Translations under genes and position numbers: made by a program
The notes under the pieces: model-generated
Databases searched by the model: none
What the model was told of the DNA's origin: nothing
Seen by the model: only the letters and a program-made list of their open reading frames with translations
Shown here: in pieces, positions 32,907 through 45,310 of the stretch
How positions within the stretch are numbered: the first letter of the stretch is position 1
Layout of the letters: every line of letters starts with the position of its first letter
Assembly (NCBI GenBank): GCA_028532985.1
Contig: JANCIK010000001.1
Location: forward strand, 4,092,001 to 4,156,000
Reading direction: 5' to 3'
Source of the DNA: Stropharia rugosoannulata
Lineage: Eukaryota; Basidiomycota; Agaricomycetes; Agaricales; Strophariaceae
Length of the DNA stretch: 64,000 nt

Positions 32907-34535
32907 CTACGCCATATGCCTCACATAATACGGAGCGCGTTTGGCATACTGAAGACCTCCGCTGCCGCATACGTACGTTTCTTTTCTTCCTGCAAAATCG
33001 GGAAACCAAACTAGCTCTAATCCGTGGACCACGTCTAGTAATGGACAGGCGTACTCGATTAATCCCTGATCTGAGCCGGTAAGGTCAAGCCTTTGAATAG
33101 GAATAGTTCGATGTCTTTGCATCAGGAATGGCATGATGTCCTCGATTTCCCCCTCGCCGTGCAGGATGAGCGTTTCTAAACAAGGCAGCAAATCTGCGTC
33201 AGTAACAGCCTTTTGGATATAAAGTAGACATTTAATATTTATGGCAAGGCTCGTAATTGTCCTCATGGAAGTAAGCAGACCCATGAGATAATAGCTGTCT
33301 GGTAAGCACCGTAAATCAGTAATACCGTGGAAGAGGTCCAGCAGGGTGACCTGACGCGGGTATGTGGCTACTGAGAGATTGGTGAAGATAACTTGGAAAC
33401 ACCTGCAGAAAATCGGCGGATCGCAGTTTTTTGGCAGCATCCATTGTATTTCAATCGAATAAGGATCCGACGAAGTGATCAAAAGGCGGCCTTGCGTCAC
33501 CCTGATGCGGATGTCGGGCAGTACTTTATCTTGAGAAGAGAAAAGCAAGTCCATATAGCGACGCAAAGTATTCAATGCAGCGTCTACTGTGTCAACTATC
33601 AGGTCCGTGTTGATATTCTCCCATTTAATATGGTTGTTTGTCAGGCGTAAGTTGCACGCATCATTCGGATGTATACGTTCCAGAAACGCGGGATATATTG
33701 TTAGATCATGGGATTTGATTTCGATGAAAGTCAATCGGGGAAGATTAGGGAGAAGACATGTATCAGTCATTTTCACGGTGTATAGAGTTAATGTAAGCCT
33801 CTCAAGCATTGGTACATGCATACACATGGCGAGTAGCTCATTGTCCGTTATAGTTTGATCTTCACGGGATAAATGTATCGTTCGGAGATTGGAGTGCCCG
33901 GCCGTAATGCTGACGGGTAAAGTCGTACGAGGGACTGATAGAGACAATAGTCGAAGCGTAGGAGCATGTTGAGAGAAGAGGGGAATGATGGGCACTCGTC
34001 TTCGACCTTCGTAAGGTGGTAATTGAACATGCAATGAAAAATGGCGCATTTCATGTGCAGGCCGCCACAGGATGGACGCCATAGCATCTGCCCATCGAAC
34101 CCCGTGCGAGTGTCCAGTTATCTGCACAGATAACCGCACGTTTCGAATTTTTCCCCAGTGGATCTGGAGAATATCCAAGAGGTACCACCCAATGTCCCCA
34201 GGTCGTATTGATGTTATATTGCCGGTGATAGTCATTGGCGAGTTCTTGCTCCTGGATATCACTGTATCTAACAGGTAAGCGTCTTTATGCTGAAGCACGG
34301 TAAAATTAAGACATTGCGCCCAAAGCAGGGGTGAATCGAGGAGGATGTTGCGCCAAAGTCTGCAGACATGCGTTCCGCACATTAGAGCAGACAAGGAGCC
34401 ACTGCCACTCTTTAAAGAGCCATCGAGCATTTCATACGGCATGATCCACGAGTATATCTGTGGAAGTATGTGGTAATTCAGCTCCAAGATCCTACTATTC
34501 CCTTCGACAGTGAGCGGTAAGGTCGTAGAATCCAT
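32907..34535 (-). CDS. F-box-like protein, paralogue 3 (542 aa)
   Basis: Uninterrupted 542-codon frame paralogous to the two genes to its left. It reads LNYHILPQIYSWIMPYEM, THVCRLWRNILLDSPLLWAQC and, near the end, VWFPDFAGRKETYVCGSGG. The first helix diverges most (the usual LREI is LPQI), while the downstream WRNILLDSPLLW element is preserved. The ends of the proteins are the best conserved part of the trio, whereas the middle leucine-rich region varies, as expected if the middle binds substrates. Probably an SCF adaptor. Confidence 0.85.
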   Translation of the reverse strand: MDSTTLPLTVEGNSRILELNYHILPQIYSWIMPYEMLDGSLKSGSGSLSALMCGTHVCRLWRNILLDSPLLWAQCLNFTVLQHKDAYLLDTVISRSKNSPMTITGNITSIRPGDIGWYLLDILQIHWGKIRNVRLSVQITGHSHGVRWADAMASILWRPAHEMRHFSLHVQLPPYEGRRRVPIIPLFSQHAPTLRLLSLSVPRTTLPVSITAGHSNLRTIHLSREDQTITDNELLAMCMHVPMLERLTLTLYTVKMTDTCLLPNLPRLTFIEIKSHDLTIYPAFLERIHPNDACNLRLTNNHIKWENINTDLIVDTVDAALNTLRRYMDLLFSSQDKVLPDIRIRVTQGRLLITSSDPYSIEIQWMLPKNCDPPIFCRCFQVIFTNLSVATYPRQVTLLDLFHGITDLRCLPDSYYLMGLLTSMRTITSLAINIKCLLYIQKAVTDADLLPCLETLILHGEGEIEDIMPFLMQRHRTIPIQRLDLTGSDQGLIEYACPLLDVVHGLELVWFPDFAGRKETYVCGSGGLQYAKRAPYYVRHMA

Positions 34536-34727
34536 TTGTGACTTGGTGGTGCTGGATTGGTGCCGGAATTCGCGGTGTGAAGTAAGGCAAAAGTAAGGTT
34601 GCCCTTAGTGGACTGTGGGTGCCTACGTATGTTTGAAAGCGGACCGCGTAAATGTGTATAATCGGCGAGTGTCGCGTTTCTTTAGAGGGGGAAGTTTTTT
34701 CGAGGAAGAAATACTTTTGAGGTTCGT

Positions 34728-35111
34728 TTAAGGTCCTTTCGGGCCGTTTGTTTTTGTTTTGCGACTTTTATTTACTTCTGTGTGGCGCTTTCCATATGTC
34801 AGACGTCGGCGTTTCCCGGGTCTACTGACGCTTGATACTACGCTGTTGCCTGGCTCCAGCGTCCTAGCCCGGGGGGTGTATAGACGAGAATAGATACCCA
34901 GGTTGGTTGTCAGGGTCTCACCGTACCTCAAGGCCTCACATTGCAAAGCTTTCTCATAATGCAAGACCGTGAATTTGTTTCTCGCTAACGCGTTCGCCAC
35001 GTCGTAGTAGTCATTATCCAATGGCATGGGATTGGAGCGCTGAGCGTGGTACCAATTCTGAACATAATCTCTAGGAGATGAATTAAACGTGGACTTATGA
35101 TAAAAATACAA
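34728..35111 (-). CDS. Hypothetical small basic protein or exon
   Basis: Open frame of 127 codons with protein-like composition early on (DNDYYDVANALARNKF, EKALQCEALRYGE) and a very basic end (PGKRRRLTYGKRH, NKSRKTKTNG). A splice acceptor-like CTCCTAG lies just before RDYVQNWY, so the real exon may begin there with an earlier exon upstream. No family recognised. It could be a decayed remnant. Confidence 0.35.
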   Translation of the reverse strand: MYFYHKSTFNSSPRDYVQNWYHAQRSNPMPLDNDYYDVANALARNKFTVLHYEKALQCEALRYGETLTTNLGIYSRLYTPRARTLEPGNSVVSSVSRPGKRRRLTYGKRHTEVNKSRKTKTNGPKGP

Positions 35112-36133
35112 TCAGACAAATATCTGTCTAGTGGATCAACATTTTTTATTGAGAAAGCAACGCTTGTACGAAGTCGCTAGTAGGAAATAGCGAGAACGGT
35201 CAGCTGATTCTGCCCTCTGGTTACATTACGGACACCCGAGCGGTATTTCTCTGCCTGTTATTATGTATTGAACCGCATTTCTAATTGTACGGGTAAACTA
35301 TGCCAGACTATGCTCCACACAAAAAACTATTTTAACTCACCTAAACAAGTTGCAGACCACGTTGAACAGCCAAGTGGTATTATCTGAGGATGCCGCTCCA
35401 GAACAACTCTAGAATGTACTTGTCATTATTCAGTAATCAGTCAGACACCGAGATAGCCGTTGTGGTTCATTCTTGTGCGACAGAGAAATCAGAACAGATA
35501 ATGACTCGCACAATTGATGTACTATCTGCCACTTGGCATTAATGTTATAAACCACACCTAGAAGTATCAGATCGTTACTTTGTATTCTCCGAAGTCCGAG
35601 AATAAGAACTTCTTGTGCCACAGCTGCGAGTATCCGCAGATATTCGTCCTTACTACTAGCGTCTTGAGAATTAGTTAATCTCGGAGAAACGTGTCTGCCA
35701 TCCCGGGATTTTCGGAGGGAAGAATGACTATACCGTTGACTTCATTCTCCTGTATACCATCCAGTATACCATGCAAGAAGTACGATGTAATCTAATCATA
35801 TCCCCGTAATCTCCGTCGAATACGCGACAGTGTATTACGTGATAGCTGGAGAAAGCTCGGCGAAAATCGTAAGGTCGCCCTCTTTTAATTTACATAACGT
35901 GGATATCTGAAAGCTTAACTTGTCCTCTTGCACCATCTGTGTCCTGCGTGAAGCAGATAGTGCCTGTATACGTGTTATGCTCTCCTTGAGCTATGTTTAC
36001 AGCTCACTCCTCTAGCCAACCTCCAGCGGCGAAATATCGGCTCCTGAAGCCGGAGTTGCATGCTATATAAAGCTCTTATCATACAGACCGATGCATCCCT
36101 TCCCCTTCCTCGCCTCGTCATTACAACGGCAGG
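35112..36133. other. Intergenic stretch upstream of lactonase
   Basis: About 1 kb, AT-rich, no supported gene. The last part is the lactonase promoter, with a TATATAAA element near 36063, about 70 bp before the start codon. Confidence 0.5.
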
Positions 36134-37292
36134 ATGGTGTATCATATTCTGGTTGGCGCTTACAGCGATGCCGTCACGACAATAGCATTTGATGAAGTCG
36201 CAGGTACTCTCGAGCAAGTTTCTGCACTGAAGGTCGGCCATCATCCGAGTTGGTTATCAGCACATCCTGCACATCCCGGGCGAGTTTGGACAGGATTGGA
36301 GCAGTCTGATGGACGCCTTCTCCAACTAAGATACAACGAAAACGGAAAAGGGGAAGTGGAGTACAATGTAACAAGTGGTGGGGCAGACCCTGCTTGGGTT
36401 CTGGCGCTGAAAGATGAAGTTGTGGTAGCGAACGTGAGTCAGATTCGTTCTGTTTATTGAATGTATTCATCAGAGAGTGCGTTTAGTACTCCTCTGGTAC
36501 AGTTGTTAGCCTACCACATTCACCTGAGAGTCAAATCAACGGCGGCAATATAAAATCGACACAATTGAGTGGTACAGGCCCTAACAAAGGCCGTCAAGAG
36601 GCCTCTCATCCTCACCAGGCCGCATTGTACGAGCCCTACGGCGAGCTGCTTGTTCCTGACCTTGGTGCAGATGCGGTGTACCGCCTCAAAAAAGCTGACG
36701 ACGGCGAATGGGCGTTGCGCGGGCACATTGGGTTCGAGGCTGGGGGCGGACCAAGGCATGTGGCTTTTTACGGTGCGTAACGCTTGATTAGTTTCCGTAA
36801 TCCATCGTACTCACGGTTGCAGATGGTGACATATTCACTCTTCTCGAGCTATCCAGCAAAGTCGTACGTCACAGTTTCCCGCCGCTGCCCGAATTGCCTA
36901 CGCGCCTGGCATCGGTCTCTACCCTTTCACAGCCTCCGTCCGCGCAGCACACCATGCTCGCTGCAGAGATTATAATTCCAACGCCTAATGCCGAGTTCCC
37001 AACACCATATCTGTACCTGACCAACAGGAACGACCCCGCTCCAGAGGGAGACACCATTGCTGTGTTCGCCATAGCAGAGCCTGGCAGCTTGAACCTCATC
37101 TCTGAGTACCGCACTGGAGTGCGTCATCTACGTGGAATGGCATTTGGGGGGCCTGATGAAAGGTACCTTGTTATCGGGGGAGCACAAGGCGGTGGCATCC
37201 GCATCCTCGAACGCGTTGATGGAGGCAAAGCATTTAGGGAAGTGGTCAAGCTCGATGGGGTGGAAGCGCCGACGGCATTCCTGTGGCTATGA
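36134..37292 (+). CDS. 6-phosphogluconolactonase-like beta-propeller (lactonase family, 351 aa)
   Basis: Three exons join in phase: 36134-36433, 36487-36772 and 36823-37292. The N-terminus VYHILVGAYSDAVTTIAFD is the typical first blade of the lactonase family. Further signatures are GHHPSWLSAHP, EASHPHQALYEPYGELLVPDLGADAVY, GGGPRHVAFY and the C-terminal GVRHLRGMAFGGPDERYLVIG. Length fits the seven-bladed propeller family. Bacterial relatives hydrolyse 6-phosphogluconolactone in the pentose phosphate pathway. Fungal members are often related cyclases or lactonases of uncertain substrate, and no signal peptide is seen, so cytosol is likely. A decayed copy of its 3' end lies at 29970-30290. Confidence 0.88.
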
Positions 37293-38386
37293 TATTGTTA
37301 TTTGTGTATGGCAATGTAAGACAATCAGAGGCTCGATAAATATTCTTATACTTCGGACTTGGGAACGTCAGCCTCTACCTCTACGTTTGTTTGACAAGTG
37401 CTTTGCAAGTGCTTCGCTTCCATAAATCCCGAATGCGAGTCACGGATCTCAACGTAATAATCATGTCTGGTCTTCTCAACTTCCTTGCGTCCTTCCCGGT
37501 GTATCCACAGGACGTAATAATCTGCTACATGTCACTCCCCCGTTATGCTCTATCTCTCCAGGGTTCTGCTTCAAAGCGCATATATGTATACACTGGATGA
37601 CTCCAAACTTTTCTTCGCATCAAGGACGATTTTTGTGTCATGGCCTTATTTTATATGCATGACGTTTTACATTGCGAATCATTCAGCAAGCCTAAGACTA
37701 AGACAGGAACAATCGCCAATCGTTTGACGCTGTTGTGATGACCTAGGATTGGGCGAGTACTATGGAAATTGCCCATCGCAGATTCTTCGTTCTTTCCTCA
37801 CTGAAATGGACAATCGTAATTCCACTGTTTCCTATCGAAGGTCACAGGGCGAAATTTAGGCTCTTAGGATATAATATCCCAGAATTCAGTGTCACATTAG
37901 CGCAATTGATCTGATGCTGCAGTATTTAGATAAAATGTTTATAAAACTGTTGTTCTGAAAATGCGCTGAAAAGAAGGGCTGCCGTGCATCAATCAAAAAT
38001 GGAACGCGTTGATCGTGTGAATCATATGTGACATGTGAGGGCACGTGCTTGAATACACTTGCACTTAAACGCCACCGATGTGCACATTAATAAAGCATAA
38101 GTATAGAAATCGACGATATTGCACATGTAGGGCGTGAAATGTATCTTGGGATATACTTAGGGTTTAACTACATAGTTATAAAATTGACACCCGTAGCTAA
38201 TATATGATACATTTCTGGTTGAATGAAAATCAGAATTGCAGTCCTGTTCCGGTCAGAAGATACACTGACTACTTAGCTACATTAATTAAATCGCCGGATT
38301 TACGTATTCCTAGTAACATCTCCGGATTAAATTAGGTATAAAGCCTTCAAAATGCTGTTGCCTAACTTACCAGCAACAAGTGATAC
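37293..38386. other. Intergenic stretch
   Basis: About 1.1 kb without a supported gene. It ends in the promoter of the P450, with TATAAAG about 50 bp before the start codon. Confidence 0.45.
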
Positions 38387-40492
38387 ATGTCTCTCACAGT
38401 TACTTCTTCTCTTTTCCCCGCTGCGTTACTATTGGGCTTATTGTTTTTAACCATACGCCCTATCTGGAATCGTTTGCGCGGGCCTGGTAGCCCCTACCCT
38501 CCTGGGCCACCAGAGAGACCTCTTATTGGGAGCTGGCAACATTTTTCTGGAAAGTCTGCCTGTCTAACATTTACAGAATGGCGAAGTAAATATGGTTTGT
38601 CCTTGCGTGTATTATCAGAGCTGTATAGTCAAATCAATCGGATATAACCACTTCATTTAGGAGATATTGTTCACTTCCGCACCTTCACAAAGCATACTGT
38701 GGTGCTAAACTCGTATGAAGACTGCGTGGAGCTCTTATGTAGACGTTCGGCAATATATTCGGATAGACCCGCTTTTCCAATATATGACTTGTATGTATCT
38801 ACCTCCATATAGTAAGAGTCGATATATCGTGTCACTTGCTAACTTTCATAATATATTTTAGAATGGGATGGACAAACATGCTTGTATCTTTGTATCCGTA
38901 CAACGAGCGATTCAAATTGCACAGGCGTCTTCTCCACCATGTATTGAAGCCAGAGGCCGTGGATTCGTATCAAGAAATACAAACCAGAAAGGTTCACGAC
39001 TTAGCGTCTGCACTTTTGACAAATCCGCAAGACTTTTTGAGCCACTGTAGAACGTAAGTAATATTATTCCGAGTCTCTATCCATTTAACTAACCTGTGTC
39101 AAATATGTAGCCTGCCGGGCGCAGTTATCATGAAAGTTGTATACGGATACGATGTTTCACCACAAAACGACTATTTCATTGACTTGGCTGAGCAGGCAAT
39201 TCACAGATTATCTGTCGGCTATCCCAATGCTGCTCTGCTTTTAGAAACGTTTCCATTTCTGAAAGGTATCCCGGCTTGGCTACCTGGAGCAGGTTTTAAA
39301 CGGTCCGCCCTTGTGACAAGAGACATGGCGATGAAAATGCGGGATGTCCCGTTTGAAGTGGTTCAGAAAAAGATAGTGTGTACTTTCTTCATAAATTCGA
39401 TTTTAAAGTGATGCTGACGCATAAGCGCTATACCACATAGAGGGAAGGACAGGCAACTAGCTGTGCTGCTGTGAATTTGTTAGAGGAGTATCAGTACAGT
39501 GAAGAACACAGTGAAATACCAGATATATGTGCAGTCAGTTATACAGGTATGTGATATTAATTTCCACTCTTGTTTGCATCATACACCTTCGTCTTACAGC
39601 TTTCACACAACACAGGTGGTGCCGATACAGTGAATATCACACATCTTATCGATACTTTCAACAAATCTAATCAGGCCGTTAAAGGCCGTGTCAACCTTGC
39701 ACACATTTTTCTTAGCAATGACTTTGTTTCCACATGCCCAACATAAAGCAAGCCGCGAAATTGACGCCACGGTTGGCTCTGAAAGATTTGTCACAATTGC
39801 TGATCTTCCATTGCTTCCATATGTTGTGGCGCTGCTCAGAGAGGTTATGCGGTGGAGGCCAGTGCTTCCTCTTTCAGTAACTCATGCCACAAGCGCAGAC
39901 GATGTGTACAAGGGTTACTTTATACCAAAAGGTACGTATCCAGCACGTGTTATGGCACAGAGCTACCTGAAAGAGCTCATTGTAGGTACTTCGGTAATTA
40001 GTAACACCTGGCATGTTTTTTGTCTTGACCACAATATCGATATTTCTGACCTTTCGGACCTACAGGGCTATTGCACACGACCCCAAGAGATATTCAGACC
40101 CAGATGAGTTTAATCCGGACCGCTTCTTCAACGAGGATGGGACACTCAATGATGACGATGTTGAATATACTTTCGGCTTTGGCAGACGGTGAGCACATTT
40201 GGGTCTCTTATTACAGGTTTATGGGATTTCAGAATTACAGTATCACTTAGACTTTGCCCTGGAAAGGACTTCATTGTAACGACAGTACGAGTTCCTTTAT
40301 TCGCCTGTGTCTTGTCTATTTTAACGACTTTGCAACCTCTCGAAGTTACGCCTCGCCGTCGCGATTGTTTTGCAGAACTTCATCATTGACAAGAAACGGG
40401 ATCAAAATGGGATAGAGATTTCAGTAAACGCTGAATATGCTGATGGATTAATTATGCAAGTCGGTCCCTACCTACGTTTACTGAGAGATTAA
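38387..40492 (+). CDS. Cytochrome P450, intact
   Basis: About ten small exons join in phase over 2.1 kb. An N-terminal membrane anchor (ALLLGLLFLTI) is followed by the proline hinge PYPPGPPERPLIG. Later landmarks are the I-helix GGADT, the K-helix ExxR in LREVMRW, the DEFNPDRF element and the haem-binding FGFGRRLCPGK with its Cys ligand. One intron uses a GC-AG pair (donor near 40010, reading acctg|gcatgt), where the exon otherwise continues as NTWAIAHDP. The last exons end with NGIEISVNAEYADGL. It is an ER-bound monooxygenase of the CYP64/CYP5150-like fungal type by appearance. The substrate is unknown. It begins a run of oxidoreductase genes. Confidence 0.88.
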
Positions 40493-41526
40493 TGAAAAAC
40501 GGCTAGGCATCCACTTCCTTTTGAATGCTCCATCAAACCTCGGTCAAACGAGGTACAACAGCTCATTTTGGAATCTTCAAGAAACGGAGAGTAGCGAATC
40601 AAGTACCATCAATAGGGTGCAATATTGAAATATTGATGCCTGGTATAAGGGTTTTCAGGGAGGCTGTCGAGTGTCCTGATTGCGGGCTCCATCTCAATCA
40701 GTAGAAAATGTTTACAACACTTGTTTGATTCTATTCGCCTCCCCACTATGGAATCAAATATGTAATGTGACTCCACAGGCTTGAGGCAAGTACTTCGGCA
40801 GCGGGCATTGACGTGATAATCATGTCCAAGACTCTCTGAATTCCAAGTTCATAAGCGGGGAACTCATGTTTCCGCGGATGAGTGAGCCACCTTGAATATT
40901 GCCTGTCAGCGGAGAGAGAAGCCGCAGATAATTTCTTCTGGACTAGGTTATTTATGAATGGCTAAGTATGGAGGGCTCATGTAAGTTTCAATATGGGGTA
41001 TCAGCTTTTAAATTGGTGACGTTAATCACTTTGATCACAACTGTTATGGATCCGCACATGGACGTATATCTGCAACCCGGAAGATTATTCTACAATTAGC
41101 TGTCACTTTTGGTTTGTGTATTACTATCAGTGTAGGAGGTACATCTGTGCTGTATTATTTGAGGATCAATTCGAGAGAAACATAATATTTCAGTCTCGAA
41201 TCATTCAACCTGCCAGTCCTACAACAGCATTGGACCTTTGTATATACCGGAAGTAACATCTATGTGGAGTAAAGAGTACTCACGGTGGCCCTTCAGGGAA
41301 GATACAGCAAAACCGAATAAGCTGGGGAACAATAGTGACAGGCCTCCTCTTTGGTCAACGCTCTTCGCGACCTTAGAGCATTGCAAAATTTGATCGAAGG
41401 TAACGGGGATTAGGCAATTTCTTTACGAGATGAATACCTGCTCTATGCAAACACTCCTGTGATCCACCAGGTATAAATACAGGCAGTGAGTGGCATAGGT
41501 ATCAGCATCGAAGAAATACCTCTTCA
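40493..41526. other. Intergenic stretch
   Basis: About 1 kb without a supported gene. It contains the upstream region of the FAD oxidase, with GTATAAATAC about 60 bp before the start codon. Confidence 0.45.
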
Positions 41527-43596
41527 ATGGTTAAATTTTCTCCGCGCAAACTCAGCCAAGGGCTGGCAAGCCTTGTCCTCTCCAGCATCCTAGTTTCAGG
41601 CGACATTATCTCTGATCTGCGCAACATATGTGACAGTAACAATATTCATGACTGTCTGGAAGTACATGCCCCAGGCAGTGCGTCGTTTGCACGCTTTAGT
41701 GCGCCTTGTGCGTAATCCTTTTGAATAAATATGATATGGTACACACTCTAACTCTGAATATCCCTCCTAGACAACCTTCGCATGGAGGGTGTAACACCTG
41801 CTGCTGTTGTACTTCCGCGCACCGTTCAACAAGTGTCAGACATTGTCAAAGCTGCAGTAAGAAATCGCAACAAAGTCGTTGCACGCAGCGGTGGACACAG
41901 TTACGTAGCCAATGGGTTAGGTGGCAGTGGTAATGACGCGGCAGTGTCCATCGATTTGAGGTACATCAACCAGGTCACCGTCGACAATCTATCGGGAACA
42001 GCGGTAATTGGAGCTGGGAATAGACTTGGAAATGTTGTGCAAGCCCTGGGAGAAGAAGGCAGAGCACTGCCTCACGGGACATGCCCGTATGTTGGCATCG
42101 GTGGACATACAGGTACGCAGCCTTACGTGCTAGTAACCTCTATGCATCACCTCTCTTACAAAACCGTGCAACAGGCTATGGAGGTTACGGATTTACCTCA
42201 AGGCAGTGGGGATTGGCTCTGGATCCGATTTATCAATTAGAGGTCGTCTTAGCAAATGGAACTGTGAAGACAGTCTCCAGCAATAGCACTGGAGACGACT
42301 TCGAGTTATTTTGGGTAAGAATGATAAAATCCGTCTGAAGGCCTTACGACTTACAAAGTACTCAAATCAGGGTTTGAAAGGAGCCTCTAGCTCTTTCGGC
42401 ATAGTGACAAACATCTACGCACACACCTTCCAAGCACCCGCATCGGTTACTACCTTCACATACACCTGGGATCTCTCCGTTCCGGACGCTGTCGGGATGT
42501 TGTTGAAATTCCAAGAGGAGGGTAGAAAGGCCACTCTTCCCAAACAGTTCGGAGGCCAAGCTCGGCTCCTTCGCGGTTCTGCGGAGGGCCGTGTGACGTT
42601 CGTCATTTTCGGTGCATGGTATGACGATCACTCCGGGTATAATGCTGTCATTTCTCGCTTCCTACACTCGACGATATTACCGGCAACAACAGATGTCCGA
42701 ATTGGCTCATACATAGACAGTGTCATCCTTCTCGGTGAACGGGGCAGTTTAGACACGGGCGCGCTTGACAGGACAGATACTTTCTATGCAAAATCCCTGA
42801 TGACTCCCGAAGGCGATAAAGGTATAACAGTAGGTACCGCGACTGCATTTATCACATATGCGGCATACGAAGGATATGAAGCGAGCACGGTATGTGTCAT
42901 TTTCCATATGCACCTACTTTCGAACTGACATATCCTAAAGAACTGGTTCGTTGGAATAGAGCTCTGGGGGGAGAACTCGGAGATCAATAATGACACTGCC
43001 GCCCATATGTCCTCATTTGAGATGCGCAAGTCTATATTCGCAATCCAGTTCTACGCATATTCGCGCGACAGTAGACCCCCTTTCCCACATGATGGCATCC
43101 AGTTTTTAAATGGTGCGTGCAAATTCCTTTGATTAATGCTAGAAAACGCTCACGCAATATTGCTTTAGGCATGGTGAACACACTGCATGATACTACGAGA
43201 AAGCCAACAGATGACTACAGGTATGCGTCAAAGCTTTGTTTTAATAACAAGTTCTCAATGGGAATAACCGCTACAATTTCAGAATGTTTTCGAACTACAT
43301 TGACGATCAGGTGGTTAACTGTAAGTCTTGATTACCAGGGATTTGAAGTTATATTGGAATTCATATACTGCCTAGGGCAAGCGTGGTACTATAACAACAA
43401 TTATAACCGACTGGTTCAACTCAAGAACAAGGTTGACAAAGACAATCTTTTCAAGTCCACCCATTCAATTGAACTTTCCGAAGATAGCACGCTTCCTCCC
43501 GCTCACGCTCCTGTACACAAGAAACACAGCATGCAGAAATTTATCGACTTACTCCTTGACGTCGAGGAAGTCCTCATCGGAGCTGACAGGTACTAG
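41527..43596 (+). CDS. FAD-linked oxidoreductase, BBE/PCMH type, secreted
   Basis: About seven exons join in phase. A signal-like hydrophobic start (GLASLVLSSILVSG) leads to the FAD-binding PCMH domain: VVARSGGHSYVANGLGG provides the His for covalent FAD, and HGTCPYVGIGGHTG provides the Cys for the second covalent bond. Later come the substrate-domain segments GYGFTSRQWGLALDPI and SSSFGIVTNIYAHTF. The berberine-bridge C-terminal motif AWYYNNNYNRLVQLKNKVD follows, created only after the last intron is removed. These enzymes oxidise alcohols, sugars or alkaloid-like substrates with oxygen. The exact substrate is not readable. The tail after NLFKSTHSIEL is about 35 residues longer than usual; its end may be mis-modelled. 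Confidence 0.85.
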
Positions 43597-44240
43597 CACG
43601 GTATCATCAGCTAAACAAGGAATGTCAATTTATCTTTCAGAATTCTATATCAAATCTCTGTACTAGTAGTAGAGTACACTTGTGTGTCTCGAATGAAATA
43701 AAGAAAATATGTCAATCAGGAAATTGGGAGTGCTGCAGAAATATTACAGCAAAGACCGTGGCGTGCAGAGACAGTGTTAGCTGGAGCGCGAATGTCGTAG
43801 CAAACCTTCTTACCAACTTCTTACAAGAATGGAAGCTCAAACGCTCAAGCTCAAGTAAAGCTCACTAGTGCATGATGCCAGATAAAATTTATGCGGCGGT
43901 ACTTCAGTGACCAGCTAAAAAGCGACTCGGGACTCGAATGACGGGTGATGTAACCATTTCACACGCTCAGATGGCGTGCAAACGTCGTGCGCACCGAGTC
44001 TGCCGCGCACGGCATTCACACGGTTCTTTTCGTGTAGCGCATCGCCCATAAACCAATGCCAAGCGACCGCTGCTGAAACATTGGAGTTCGTTTGCAGGCT
44101 CTTGATTGTTACCATATATCAAATATTTCATAGTTTACTTGTGCTGGTAAGCAGTTCTCTAGGTTGAAGTACGGTTACAAACTCAGTGATCGTAACGGAC
44201 GAGCACTCCTGAGGCCTGAGGGTATATACTGAAAATTGTC
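43597..44240. other. Intergenic, convergent 3' ends
   Basis: Space between the convergent FAD oxidase and SDR genes. Nothing else is supported. Confidence 0.45.
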
Positions 44241-45310
44241 TCAGGTCAAAGCATATCCGCCGTCAACATTGATACGCTGTCCCGTTATATACCCGCACCT
44301 GGACGCCTTGTTATGACAAAGAATCAAAGTAAAAAAAAAGGTCGAGAACTTACTTCATCAAGAATATATAGGCCTCTGCCAGCTGACCACACGAGTTACA
44401 AGACTCGGTTGAGTGCCCTTATCATCATCAAAGGATATTCCACTTACCTCAGCTGGTGTACCCAAGCGCTTGATTAACAATTTCTGTGTGCTGTCCTTGA
44501 ATATTTCCTTCAGTGCAGGAGGGAATTTGTCCAGAATCTGTGGAGATACTATGAGTACCGAGGAGTATGCTGCAACTAATTTAATGTTACCTCTGTATCA
44601 ACCTATTAATCAAGGGAAATATAAATCAGTAGGATATAATAAAGACGTTATATGCTGTACGTACGCCTCCTGGAGAAACTAGATTGACACGTATTGGAGC
44701 TAAATCGACTGCAAGCCCCTTGACAAGCCCGAGAATAGCTGCTGTACCTCCACTTTGGAGTGAGGCAATACCTTTATTTGGTTTAATGTCTCCAGGTCCT
44801 AAACATAACTTTTCAGATGTAGAACTGTACACAGAAGGTGCTTGGCTCACCCCCGGTAAGAGTGAGAGACCCTCCTTCGTTAAATTTAGCATTCTGTGAA
44901 AGGATAAACGGGCCCCAGAAACGAATATCAAAGATACCTATACCAATAGAAGAACATAATTAGGTTGACGCAGACAGGACGTTCGAGCAGAAAAGCTTAC
45001 TCCTAGCTGAGACTGGGTTAGAGAAATCAGGTAGATCTCCGCTTGTCCAGACGATATGGTCCACAACGCCGAGCCGGATAGCGAATTCCTTCACAGCCGC
45101 GCCGTCCTTGGCGTCTAATACCTCCCCTCGCACCGAACCTGCTAGTTTGTAGGCCTTCAAACGCTCAACAGCACTAGCAACGCGCTCAGCGCTGCTCGAT
45201 GCAATGATCACCGATTTGACGTTACACTGGAGTGAGGCAAGCGCGACGCCAAAGCCAATACCGGACGAGCCTCCGACAATGACGACGGTCTTCTGCTGTA
45301 GATTGGACAT
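44241..45310 (-). CDS. Short-chain dehydrogenase/reductase lacking a visible YxxxK
   Basis: Several small exons join on the minus strand. Start VVIVGGSSGIGFGVALAS holds the NAD(P)-binding GxxxGIG. Next come a DAKDGAAVKEF segment, then DIRFWGPFILSQNA and GSLTLTGG, then GLAVDLAPIRVNLVSPGG, then LLIKRLGTPAE, AEAYIFLMK and the C-terminal CGYITGQRINVDGGYALT. This order is that of classical SDRs of about 250 aa. At the place of the catalytic Tyr-x3-Lys the sequence reads KPNKGIASLQSG, without Tyr, as in an atypical fungal SDR subgroup. It may therefore use other residues or be inactive. One splice around 44550-44640 is less certain. It sits between the FAD oxidase and a 7TM gene. Confidence 0.75.
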
